In this document: one piece after another, positions 6,891-13,969 of the stretch
Numbering within the stretch: position 1 is the first letter of the stretch
Layout: each line of letters begins with the position of its first letter
Origin: Comamonadaceae bacterium
GTDB lineage: Bacteria > Pseudomonadota > Gammaproteobacteria > Burkholderiales > Burkholderiaceae
DNA: 13,969 nt
Assembly (NCBI GenBank): GCA_947377705.1
Contig: CANCGU010000314.1
Coordinates: forward strand, 1-13,969
Direction: 5' to 3'
Notes under the pieces: model-generated
Database searches by the model: none
The model's input: only the letters and a program-made list of their open reading frames with translations
Told to the model about the DNA's origin: nothing
Position numbers and translations under genes: made by a program

Positions 6891-9800
6891 ATGGCGCAAA
6901 TTAATTCGGTGGTGAATTCAGGCCTAAATGGCGGTGTACTTCAAACCAACTCAAACTTCCTAAAAGTACTTGATGAGCTACGTCTGACTAATAGCGAGGT
7001 CAACCTTAGAGCCATTACCGACCCGCTTTACCAGGAATTCATCCAACGATATCCGGCCGAGCATCTCTCACAACTTAGTCTCGCGGAATACTGCATCGGT
7101 AGGGGAGACGGCGAGTCTTTTTGCTGGTGGCTGGAGCGTGGTCTTCAGCCACTGCTTGGTCGTTACATGCCAGGCACTTCGCGCGGTCATATCCTGTACT
7201 TCCAGAAAGATGGTTCAGTCTACAAAAACAGCCGGCTTAACGACTTGAGCGACAACGACGCATTGGCCTACACCCTGCGTATCCAGGCTGCTATTGCTCA
7301 GGCAGACATGAGTACTAATCTGGATTGGATCGATGACGACGAAATGCTCTATCAACGCGCTGGTGTTGAACCGCGCGTGACGGTGGGGCATGGTCGAAAG
7401 CTTCGACTGCTTTCGTGCTATCACCCAGAAGACACGCTGCCTGTATCCTCTTCTTCGCACATTGGACATTTTCTAAAAATCCTTGGCTGCCCTGAGTCCG
7501 CAATCCCACCAGAGAACCATCCCGCAGCACGAATGCTGATGCTGCGTGAATACTTCCGATTGGCTCAGAAAACATCATCTGGCCTAAGCCCTCTGGGATT
7601 CGTGCATGTTCTCTACAAGCCCGAACTCGGTCTCGCGCCTGTTGATGAAGATGAAGAGATCAATTCGGAGGATGAGATCTCTTTTCTACTGACTGGTGGT
7701 GCGGTCAGAAATGGCTACATCAGCATTCCGAAAACGCAGACGCTCTTTTCCAGAGAATGCATCGCGGTTGATGAACAAGCGGAAGCTGAACTCTTCACAC
7801 TCGTATTGCCTGACGCCACAGAGATTCAGACTTTTTTGCTTGCTAATAAGGGGCGAATCAAGGCTCGTTTTAACGGTTTTTTCAATAAGCATGGTGTGAC
7901 TGATGGCGACCGTGTGCGAATTCAAAAGATGACGAATAGGAGATACGTGATGCGCTTCGAGCCACAGGATCAAGACCAAGATGGTGCTAGCAGCTACCAC
8001 AACATCGTTGCGCGTGGCGAATCGGCCCTGGGGCAGCCCTTGAATCAGATCCTCTACGGCCCACCAGGGACTGGCAAGACCTACTCTACAGTTGATGCGG
8101 CTTTGGCTGTGCTTGACCCAAACTTTGTGGAGCAACACCGCATGGATAGAGCTGCTCTAAAGTCTAGGTTCGATGCCTTAGTCCACGAGCGCCGTATTCG
8201 TTTCGTAACCTTCCATCAGAGTTTTAGCTATGAAGATTTCGTGGAGGGCCTCCGCGCCACCACCAATGAGGACACGGGCCAGATACGTTATGAAGTGGTC
8301 GATGGCGTTTTCAAGTCCTTATGCGAGGCTGCTGCTGCGAAGGTGACGAATCTTCAGCCAACAACTTCTGACTCTGCGCCCCTAGAAGTTCAGGGCCGCC
8401 GCATTTGGAAGATGTCACTGGGCAATACGCTGAGTAGCGATGCGGCGATCTACGATGAGTGCATTAAAAATGGCTATGCGTTGTTGGGCTATGGTGGGGA
8501 CATCGATTTCTCTGGTTGTTCCTCTCGGGCTGATGTTCTAGAGCGCTGCACGGTTAATGGGCTGAAAGTCGAGAATCCGCAAACTGATTACACGGTGACT
8601 AGCGTAGCTGCTTTTGTGACTCGAATGAAGCCTGGTGATTTGCTTGTGATTACCGACGGGAATTTCAAGTTTCGCGCTATCGGTGAGGTGAATGGGGAGT
8701 ACAAGTTTCAGCTGCATAGCGACTATCCTGACGGATACGCGCAAATGCGCCCTGTAAAGTGGCTACGCGTCTACGAGCCATCACTGCCGCACGGTGAGTT
8801 GATGAATAGCCAATTCAGTCAGATGACGTTGTATGAATTGCGTTCCCCCTCCATTGACATCGATAAGCTGAAAGGCTTGCTCAATCAAGCATCATCTCGT
8901 GTGGCATCGACCGGTGGTTTGTTCCCAGGTCCAGTTACTGACTCAACATACGAAATTGTGCGCGTGAACGCCGACATTGTCGAGTTGAGGAAACCTCAAG
9001 GCCGAACGCTAGCCCTCGGCATGGGCCTTATCGATGAATTGGCTCAAGCAGTCAAAGCCGGCCAAATCTCCATTACCGATATTCGCGATAAGCGCGTTAT
9101 GGAAAAGCTGACTGAGACCAGTATGGACCCGTTCTTAGTTAACGGTTACAACAACGTGCTTGCTCCATTGGTCGCCCAGTTTATTGGTGCTGAAGGCTTG
9201 AAGAGTTTGCCAGCACCAACCCCGGAGCAAACTGATGCACGTGTGCTGGTCATTGACGAGATCAACCGCGGAAATATTTCCCGAATCTTTGGCGAGCTGA
9301 TCACGTTGATTGAACCGTCCAAGCGTGCTGAAGCGGGTGAAGCATTGGAGGTCGTGCTGCCATACTCTAAAACACCATTCAGTGTGCCGCAGAACGTATA
9401 CCTAATTGGCACTATGAACACCGCCGACCGTTCGCTTAGCGGCATGGATGTGGCATTGCGCCGTCGCTTCGTGTTCAAGGAAATGCCGCCCAGGCCCGAC
9501 CTTCTAAATGGCGTAGAGGTTGAAGGTATTTGTATTAATCGGCTGCTTCTCGTGCTGAATCAGAGGATCGAGGCGCTGCTTGATCGCGACCATTGTCTTG
9601 GTCATGCGTATTTCATGCCGCTCATGAAAGCTCCCACAATCACCCAGCTGGCAGAGATCTTTAGGAACCAGGTACTTCCGCTTCTGCAGGAGTATTTTTT
9701 CGACGACTGGCAGCGTATCCAATGGGTACTCAACGACCATCGCAAACCAGAGAAGTTTCAGTTTGTTATGGCGCGAGCTGTTGACGTTGACGATCTGTTC

Positions 9801-9920
9801 GGCACCGACGTCAACGTAACACGCAGCCCTAAGGCATGGACCATCAACCACGAAGCCTTCCAGCACGCTAAAAGTTATCTGCGTGTAATTGATGCCCGCG
9901 AAGCGCAAGACGGCGAATGA
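6891..9920 (+). CDS. mcrB: McrB-like AAA+ GTPase with EVE-like insertion
   Basis: This is the 1009-residue motor subunit of a type IV McrBC restriction system, which recognises modified DNA and drives the McrC nuclease. The core AAA+ parts are Walker A YGPPGTGKT (389-397), the McrB-typical FVTFHQSFSYEDFVEGLR (438-455), Walker B VLVIDEINRGN (785-795), the McrB signature MNTADRS (842-848) used for GTP, and arginines ALRRRF (855-860). Between Walker A and Walker B lies an insert (about 500-650) with EVE/PUA-like marks: RIWKMSLGNT, GYALLGYGG, MKPGDLLVITDG, RAIGEVNGEY, VKWLRVYEP. Upstream come a domain with YCIGRGDGESFCWWLE (67-82), a region resembling other McrB relatives (165-245), an acidic linker (251-262) and a beta-rich stretch (about 264-357) that could be a B3 or AbrB-like DNA-binding barrel. 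E. coli McrB is 459 residues with a different N-terminal reader. Start ATG has AGGA about 10 bases upstream; the stop overlaps mcrC. Confidence 0.88.
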   Translation: MAQINSVVNSGLNGGVLQTNSNFLKVLDELRLTNSEVNLRAITDPLYQEFIQRYPAEHLSQLSLAEYCIGRGDGESFCWWLERGLQPLLGRYMPGTSRGHILYFQKDGSVYKNSRLNDLSDNDALAYTLRIQAAIAQADMSTNLDWIDDDEMLYQRAGVEPRVTVGHGRKLRLLSCYHPEDTLPVSSSSHIGHFLKILGCPESAIPPENHPAARMLMLREYFRLAQKTSSGLSPLGFVHVLYKPELGLAPVDEDEEINSEDEISFLLTGGAVRNGYISIPKTQTLFSRECIAVDEQAEAELFTLVLPDATEIQTFLLANKGRIKARFNGFFNKHGVTDGDRVRIQKMTNRRYVMRFEPQDQDQDGASSYHNIVARGESALGQPLNQILYGPPGTGKTYSTVDAALAVLDPNFVEQHRMDRAALKSRFDALVHERRIRFVTFHQSFSYEDFVEGLRATTNEDTGQIRYEVVDGVFKSLCEAAAAKVTNLQPTTSDSAPLEVQGRRIWKMSLGNTLSSDAAIYDECIKNGYALLGYGGDIDFSGCSSRADVLERCTVNGLKVENPQTDYTVTSVAAFVTRMKPGDLLVITDGNFKFRAIGEVNGEYKFQLHSDYPDGYAQMRPVKWLRVYEPSLPHGELMNSQFSQMTLYELRSPSIDIDKLKGLLNQASSRVASTGGLFPGPVTDSTYEIVRVNADIVELRKPQGRTLALGMGLIDELAQAVKAGQISITDIRDKRVMEKLTETSMDPFLVNGYNNVLAPLVAQFIGAEGLKSLPAPTPEQTDARVLVIDEINRGNISRIFGELITLIEPSKRAEAGEALEVVLPYSKTPFSVPQNVYLIGTMNTADRSLSGMDVALRRRFVFKEMPPRPDLLNGVEVEGICINRLLLVLNQRIEALLDRDHCLGHAYFMPLMKAPTITQLAEIFRNQVLPLLQEYFFDDWQRIQWVLNDHRKPEKFQFVMARAVDVDDLFGTDVNVTRSPKAWTINHEAFQHAKSYLRVIDAREAQDGE

Positions 9921-11212
9921 GGGAGCCAACGCACAAAATATGTGTTCGTGAGCATGCCTGGCTTTGCACAGAGCGAGTGCCAGTTTCTCTCGACTGCGCT
10001 CAGGTCACTGAATCGGCTTTCGATTATCTGTGCCTGTTGAGCGAACGCTTTTCTCGTGGCGGGGCTCGCTTGCTGCAGGTCGAGGGTCGGCGCCGACTGA
10101 AGCTGGATAACTATGTCGGCGTCATTCAGACACCCTGCGGTACGGTGTTAGAGATCGTACCCAAACATCATTCCGAGGGCGCTAGTCTGTCGGATGCACG
10201 TGCACTGCTACGGAAGCTGCTGCTTAAATTGTTAGATTTGCCCACACGTGACGTAGGCTCGGCCTCTTTGCAATTATTTGACGCGCCCTTGTCCGAGTGG
10301 GTGATGGGGCGTTTTTTGGAAGAGTTGGACACGTTAGTCAGCCGTGGCTTACGGTTTGAATATAAGCGCGTCGATGAGGAGCTTTCGTTCCTTAGGGGGC
10401 AGCTCAACCTTAACCAACAGCTGCGTCAGCCTCCCGGGCGCGAGCATAAATTTCATGTGCGGCATGAGGTCTACTTACCTGACCGGCCTGAGAATCGGCT
10501 GCTGAAGTTAGCGCTGGATCAGGTGAGGCAGAGCACGTTAAATGCGGACCACTGGCGCCTTGCTCAGGAGCTGAGCTTTCGGTTGTCAGAGATACCGGTA
10601 AGCCGCCAAGTACAACAAGACTTCCGTGTATGGGGACAGGACCGCTTGTTGGCGCATTACCGCCCAGTCAAGCCCTGGTGCGAGTTGATTCTGAACCAAC
10701 ACATGCCCTTGGCCGTGTCCGGTGAATACCAAGGCATAAGCTTGCTCTTCCCGATGGAGAAACTCTTTGAGCGTTTTGTCGCGCGATGGCTGCGCGACTT
10801 TATGGCTATCGGGGTCGATGTGCGCACACCGGCTCGGAGCCAGTCATTATGCGAGCACCAACAGAAGCCAATTTTTCAATTGGAGCCGGATATCCTCATT
10901 ACTGATGGCTCTCAGCGCTGGATTCTTGACACCAAGTGGAAGCTGCTAGATGCCACTCAGCGCGCCGACAAATACGGATTGAACCAATCCGACTTTTATC
11001 AACTCTTCGCCTACGGGCAGAAGTACCTAGGTGGTACTGGACGCATGGCTCTGATTTACCCTCGAACGGAAACCTTTCAAAGCCCGCTAGATGTTTTCGA
11101 CTTCGGTAACGGCTTGAGTTTAGAGGTGCTACCGTTCGATCTGGACCAGGAAAGGTTGATCGGCGTTGAACGCTTAGGACTAACGCCTCGCTTGATTCCT
11201 TTAGCTGCGTAG
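9917..11212 (+). CDS. mcrC: McrC-like PD-(D/E)xK endonuclease subunit
   Basis: McrC binds the McrB ring, stimulates its GTP hydrolysis and supplies the DNA-cutting site. The 431-residue product shows the N-terminal McrC region (LKLDNYVGVIQTPCGTVLEI at 61-80, followed by VPKHH) and a PD-(D/E)xK core: an upstream helix LFPMEKLFERFVARWL (277-292), Pro324-Asp325 in LEPDILI, then ILDTKWK with Asp338 and Lys340, and the following helix motif DFYQLFAYGQKY (359-370). All catalytic positions are intact. It is longer than E. coli McrC (348 residues). The ATG overlaps the mcrB stop by 4 bases (ATGA), so the two genes form one translationally coupled operon. No methyltransferase is nearby, as expected for type IV restriction. 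Confidence 0.9.
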   Translation: MREPTHKICVREHAWLCTERVPVSLDCAQVTESAFDYLCLLSERFSRGGARLLQVEGRRRLKLDNYVGVIQTPCGTVLEIVPKHHSEGASLSDARALLRKLLLKLLDLPTRDVGSASLQLFDAPLSEWVMGRFLEELDTLVSRGLRFEYKRVDEELSFLRGQLNLNQQLRQPPGREHKFHVRHEVYLPDRPENRLLKLALDQVRQSTLNADHWRLAQELSFRLSEIPVSRQVQQDFRVWGQDRLLAHYRPVKPWCELILNQHMPLAVSGEYQGISLLFPMEKLFERFVARWLRDFMAIGVDVRTPARSQSLCEHQQKPIFQLEPDILITDGSQRWILDTKWKLLDATQRADKYGLNQSDFYQLFAYGQKYLGGTGRMALIYPRTETFQSPLDVFDFGNGLSLEVLPFDLDQERLIGVERLGLTPRLIPLAA

Positions 11213-11402
11213 ACAAGCGCGTCCGAGTGCCCTTCACATTCAAGATCTGCCTTTTAGACTGAAACCTTGAACGCTAATACAGGGTTGACGGTCTAATTCA
11301 TGCTGGGCCATACCGTGCGCTGATTTACCAGTCCTGAGCATCAAGTTTCACGTATAGAAAGTCCTGGGGTTATAAGCTTCGCTTCCTGGATGAAGTAAGG
11401 TA

Positions 11403-11502
11403 ATGACTGCTTCAGATACTGAGAACATCGAAACCGAGTGACTTCGATCAACTTATTACGGCTGTTCTAGAGATGTCGTTAGAGCAGCGTAGGAGTCACT
11501 GA
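11403..11502 (+). pseudogene. Possible frameshifted small ORF
   Basis: ATG at 11403 starts a 12-codon ORF, MTASDTENIETE, ending in TGA at 11439-11441. One frame over, starting inside the same codons, the DNA encodes SDFDQLITAVLEMS and then LEQRRSH, ending at 11502. Joined by one frameshift they would make a ~32-residue hydrophilic start followed by a helix, which could be the beginning of a lost antitoxin-like or small regulatory protein. The length is too short to name a family and chance is possible. Confidence 0.2.
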
Positions 11503-11604
11503 TTTTTTGACCGTGAAATGCTTCAGAAGGCCCAGCCTGCGAACTCCCTTGCGTATCCAAATCCTCCGCCCGCAAGTCGGGGTTGTCGTTTATCCAATGG
11601 TCCC

Positions 11605-11642
11605 TTTTTGTCTTCGCCTACTATCAGAATATGAGACAAAAA
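11605..11642. promoter_or_regulatory. Inverted repeat in the leader of the AriAB-like gene
   Basis: TTTTTGTCT at 11605-11613 pairs perfectly with AGACAAAAA at 11634-11642, with a 20-base loop. It ends 8 bases before the AAGGA box of the gene starting at 11661. It could be an operator, or an RNA hairpin affecting access to the ribosome binding site. Its A/T-rich arms make it a weak RNA stem, so a protein-binding site is the likelier reading. Confidence 0.4.
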
Positions 11643-11660
11643 ATTTCCGAAGGAATAGGT

Positions 11661-13295
11661 ATGAATATAGAAGAACGTCCGCAGCTCGCTCAGATGCAAA
11701 TTCAAACTCGGGCAGAACCTGTCCAAGTAGCTGTGAGAGCGGGACGCCCTGTATTTATTTTGGGGCGCAACGGCACAGGCAAGTCTGCTCTAGTCAATTC
11801 GCTTGCTGCACAGTGGAGAGGAAAGGTCATTTACATGCCAGGGTCACGACCAAGTTATTTCGATAACGAAAGTCTATCCATGACACCGGCGAGTCGCCGT
11901 CAATTCACTGTCAACCAAATACACTATGACTCTCAGCCAGAAACAAGATGGAAATCCATGGAAGGCACGGCTCGCAACGAGAAGGCAATTCATGATCTTC
12001 TGGCGGCTGAGACCCAGTACAAAATTGATGCTGCGAACCAAATAAAGGCCGAGGGATGGAATTCTTCGGCGATTGCTCGACTCCAGGCTGATAACTCCCC
12101 GCTGGACATCGTTAATTCCTTGCTGGCTCAAGCGAATCTGGCCGTGCAGCTTAAGGTCGCTGGAGGCGAACTAAGGGCGCTGCAGGACGGTTCGCTGTAT
12201 AGCTATGCACGCATGTCCGATGGTGAACGGTCTGCACTTGTTATTGCGGCCGAGGTCGTAGCAGCAGAATCAGGCATGGTATTCCTGCTCGATGAGCCGG
12301 AGCTTCATCTTCACTCCTCTATCGTTGTTGCACTTGTCAAGGCACTGATACTAGAGCGGCCTGACTGCGGCTTTGTCGTCTGTACCCACCAACTTGAGCT
12401 CCCTACAGTAGTTCAGGGGGGCGAGATAGTTCTCGTGCGTAACAGCGTTTGGCAAGGCGGGACAATCGTCTCATGGGATGTCGATGTCATTCATGATTCA
12501 GAGAAAATTCCAGAATGGATGTATGTTGACGTGATCGGCGCGCGACGCAAGATCCTGTTTATTGAAGGAAATAATAAAACGAGCTTAGATCAACCTCTGT
12601 ACTCGCTTCTTTTCCCGAAAGTTTCGTTGCGACCGCGTGAGAGCTGCAAAGACGTGATAAGAGCAGTTGAAGGCCTTCGAGCTGTCGAAGGGGCCCACCG
12701 AGCAAAAGCGTTTGGTCTCATCGATCATGACGGCATGTCTGCAGAGCAGATCAGTAAGTTCGAGGATGATGGCATCTACCCGCTGCCGATCTTCGCCGTT
12801 GAAAGCCTGATCTACTCTCAGGAAGCCCAGGCCGCTGTCGCGGAACAGCAAGCAATGACTTTTGGTATTGACCCTCATGAAATGCTGAATGTAGCGAAGA
12901 ACACAGCGATTGAATCGCTCAAAGGACAAGGAAAAAAAGAGCATTTAGCGAGCCGCTTAGCTGAGCGGCAGATGCGTGACCAACTCCTCTCGGAGATTCC
13001 CACACGTCAACAGCTGATGGCGCACACCAGAGGCGATTTAAACGTTGTAGTTAAATCGCCATACCCCGATGAGCTTGCACGCCTTACAGCGTTGGTTGGC
13101 ATATCTGACATTCATGGGATTGTCCGCAGGTACCCGGTTCGTGAATCTGGCGTTCTTGATGGCATAGCCAAAGGTCTGCGCTTTAATAATCGCGATGACT
13201 ATGAGAGAGCTGTGCTGCGGCGCATTGGTGTTGACTCCAACCTGCGGGGGGCATTGAAGCAAAAATTAGAAAAACTCGCACCGCAACTTGAATGA
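11661..13295 (+). CDS. ABC ATPase-DUF4435 fusion, PARIS AriAB-like
   Basis: The 544-residue product joins an ABC/OLD-type ATPase to a DUF4435 TOPRIM-like domain. ATPase marks are Walker A GRNGTGKS (35-42), signature MSDGERS (185-191), Walker B VFLLDEPELHLH (207-218) and the H-loop CTHQ (241-244). The DUF4435 part starts at about 297: FIEGNNKTSLDQPLYSLLFP (300-319) with Glu302, LIDHDG (353-358) with Asp355 and Asp357, and VESLIY (380-385) with Glu381. AriA (ATPase) and AriB (DUF4435) of PARIS have this pair of domains, and merged single-chain forms are known. PARIS senses phage anti-restriction proteins such as Ocr; AriB then acts as a toxic nuclease. ATG 11661 is chosen because AAGGA lies 6-7 bases upstream; an ATG 30 bases and a TTG 78 bases earlier lack such a box. 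Other DUF4435 ATPases that are not PARIS exist, so the system name is less certain than the domains. Confidence 0.78.
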   Translation: MNIEERPQLAQMQIQTRAEPVQVAVRAGRPVFILGRNGTGKSALVNSLAAQWRGKVIYMPGSRPSYFDNESLSMTPASRRQFTVNQIHYDSQPETRWKSMEGTARNEKAIHDLLAAETQYKIDAANQIKAEGWNSSAIARLQADNSPLDIVNSLLAQANLAVQLKVAGGELRALQDGSLYSYARMSDGERSALVIAAEVVAAESGMVFLLDEPELHLHSSIVVALVKALILERPDCGFVVCTHQLELPTVVQGGEIVLVRNSVWQGGTIVSWDVDVIHDSEKIPEWMYVDVIGARRKILFIEGNNKTSLDQPLYSLLFPKVSLRPRESCKDVIRAVEGLRAVEGAHRAKAFGLIDHDGMSAEQISKFEDDGIYPLPIFAVESLIYSQEAQAAVAEQQAMTFGIDPHEMLNVAKNTAIESLKGQGKKEHLASRLAERQMRDQLLSEIPTRQQLMAHTRGDLNVVVKSPYPDELARLTALVGISDIHGIVRRYPVRESGVLDGIAKGLRFNNRDDYERAVLRRIGVDSNLRGALKQKLEKLAPQLE

Positions 13296-13630
13296 ACTTG
13301 CTGAAATTAATAGCAGAGAAAGCAAATGCAGAGAGGGCACGGTGTTGCTTCGATCGGTTGAATCCGCTCTGCTTACTTGGCTTATGAAAATGCCACGTGT
13401 ATGACCGGAAACAGCCTTACGCGGATCCTGGCATAACTGCTAAAGGCCAATGTCTGCCGCTAATTTCAAAAATAACAACGTGTCATCAAGATACTCTGAG
13501 CAATCGCTAAGCAATACAGCTCACTAGCCGCTATCAATTCATAAACCACACGTTCCCCCCGCGACATCCCCCCAGCAACCACCCCCTCCCCAAGTAGCAA
13601 AATACACAGCAACTTCCAAAGGAATTGCCT
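13296..13630. other. Spacer; right edge of the island
   Basis: No gene is visible. AGCAGAG at 13312-13318 pairs with CTCTGCT at 13367-13373 across a 48-base gap, too loose for a typical terminator and with no T-run. A segment at 13403-13418 resembles 6653-6668. A cytosine-rich tract (about 13554-13592, mostly CCCCCC and CCACCCCC runs) leads into the hydrolase leader, and AAAGGAA before 13631 is its ribosome binding site. The foreign-to-host junction probably lies near 13440-13550, where AT-rich DNA gives way to GC-rich codons. I saw no direct repeat shared with the left edge near 1070. Confidence 0.5.
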
Positions 13631-13969
13631 GTGAAAATTTGTAGATTCGACAACGACCAACTCGGCCTGGTAGAGGCCGATGGTGTGCGCGATGTGACGG
13701 CCGCTTTGTCGGTGCTGCCCACCTGCCACTACCCCTTGCCACGCAACGATTTGCTGATCACGCATTTGCCTGCGGTGATGGCCGAGATCACGCGCATCGC
13801 ACCCACCGCGCCCAAGCTGCCCCTGGCCGGGCGTCGCTGGCTGTCGCCGGTGGCCAACCCCGGCAAGATTGTGGCAGCCCCGGTCAACTACAAAAAGCAT
13901 TTGGACGAAGCCCGCGAGCAAGCCGAGATTCACCACAACAACCAGATTTTGGAAATCCAAAAAATTGGT
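13631..13969 (+). CDS. Fumarylacetoacetate hydrolase family protein, 5' part
   Basis: The first 113 codons of a fumarylacetoacetate hydrolase (FAH) family enzyme are present; the rest lies beyond the window. Family members cleave or isomerise acylpyruvates and related metabolites of aromatic degradation, such as 2-hydroxyhepta-2,4-diene-1,7-dioate. The start is GTG with AAAGGAA about 8 bases upstream. The N-terminal subdomain (KICRFDNDQLGLVE, then GVRDVTAAL) leads to SPVANPGKIVAAPVNYKKH at about residues 79-97, the conserved entry of the catalytic fold where NY-x-x-H is typical. The metal-binding E-x-E motif would come later. Codon use is GC-rich like the Bug receptor, and a receptor next to an FAH enzyme is a common Burkholderiales pairing, so this is probably host DNA. 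The substrate is not determinable. Confidence 0.88.
   Translation, partial: MKICRFDNDQLGLVEADGVRDVTAALSVLPTCHYPLPRNDLLITHLPAVMAEITRIAPTAPKLPLAGRRWLSPVANPGKIVAAPVNYKKHLDEAREQAEIHHNNQILEIQKIG

Larger units (their letters stand above)
11213..11660. other. Spacer between McrBC and the AriAB-like gene
   Basis: No intact gene is seen in these 448 bp. A possible broken small ORF lies at 11403-11502 and a 9-bp inverted repeat at 11605-11642. TTGACG at 11285-11290 followed 18 bases later by CATACC is a weak promoter candidate. An in-frame TTG at 11583 and ATG at 11631 could extend the next gene, but neither has a ribosome binding site. I see no T-tailed terminator after mcrC. Confidence 0.5.

Noticed and set aside
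11583..11660. Longer start of the AriAB-like gene (TTG 11583 or ATG 11631)
   Set aside because: Neither has a Shine-Dalgarno sequence and the added residues do not resemble the family; ATG 11661 has AAGGA at the right distance.
13312..13373. Terminator after the AriAB-like gene
   Set aside because: The AGCAGAG/CTCTGCT arms are 48 bases apart and are not followed by a T-run.
13466..13960. Minus-strand ORF of 164 codons at the right end
   Set aside because: It is the antisense shadow of the FAH gene, which is clearly recognisable on the plus strand.
1..13969. CRISPR array, tRNA, rRNA or intact insertion sequence
   Set aside because: No regularly spaced repeats, cloverleaf-like segments, rRNA motifs or transposase reading frames were seen on either strand.

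Overview
The outer ends of the window look like chromosome of a beta-proteobacterium of the order Burkholderiales, most likely Comamonadaceae. The left end carries a Bug/TctC-type periplasmic solute receptor on the minus strand. The right end carries the start of a fumarylacetoacetate hydrolase family gene on the plus strand. Both have the GC-rich codon use typical of that group, and receptor and hydrolase genes of these families are common neighbours there. The two genes are divergent, and about 12.5 kb of defence genes lies between them. The genus is an inference from gene content and style; there is no rRNA or other marker.

Layout: (1) 6-983, Bug receptor, minus strand. (2) 984-2867, an AT-rich, partly decayed zone. 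It holds an unrecognised 193-codon gene with a HEPN-like Arg-x4-His motif, and directly behind it, in the same frame after one stop codon, the C-terminal half of an AbiEii-type nucleotidyltransferase toxin. Two diverged copies of a ~46-bp AT-rich sequence precede the 193-codon gene and follow the toxin remnant. A ~100-bp nested inverted repeat lies just before the next gene. (3) 2868-6466, a complete Gabija pair: gajA (OLD-type ABC ATPase plus TOPRIM nuclease) and gajB (UvrD-like helicase), overlapping by GTGA. (4) 6467-6890, no intact gene, but a ~33-codon scar of the end of umuC on the minus strand. (5) 6891-11212, a two-gene McrBC type IV restriction system. Its McrB has a long N-terminal extension and an EVE/PUA-like reader domain inside the AAA+ module; its McrC has a PD-(D/E)xK nuclease. 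(6) 11213-11660, non-coding, with a possible broken small ORF and an inverted repeat at the next gene's leader. (7) 11661-13295, a single-chain ABC ATPase plus DUF4435 (TOPRIM-like) protein that resembles a merged PARIS AriAB. (8) 13296-13630, spacer. (9) 13631 onward, the FAH gene, cut by the window edge.

Working model (inference): three separately controlled systems stack in one island. McrBC would cut modified phage DNA, Gabija would nick and degrade DNA when nucleotide pools fall, and the AriAB-like protein would respond to phage anti-restriction proteins, so it could back up McrBC. The AbiE remnant, the umuC scar and the long gene-poor spacers point to repeated gain and loss of modules at one site. 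All defence genes read on the plus strand, but the 375-450 bp spacers and separate ribosome binding sites suggest separate transcription units. No transposase, integrase, tRNA, rRNA or CRISPR array was found.
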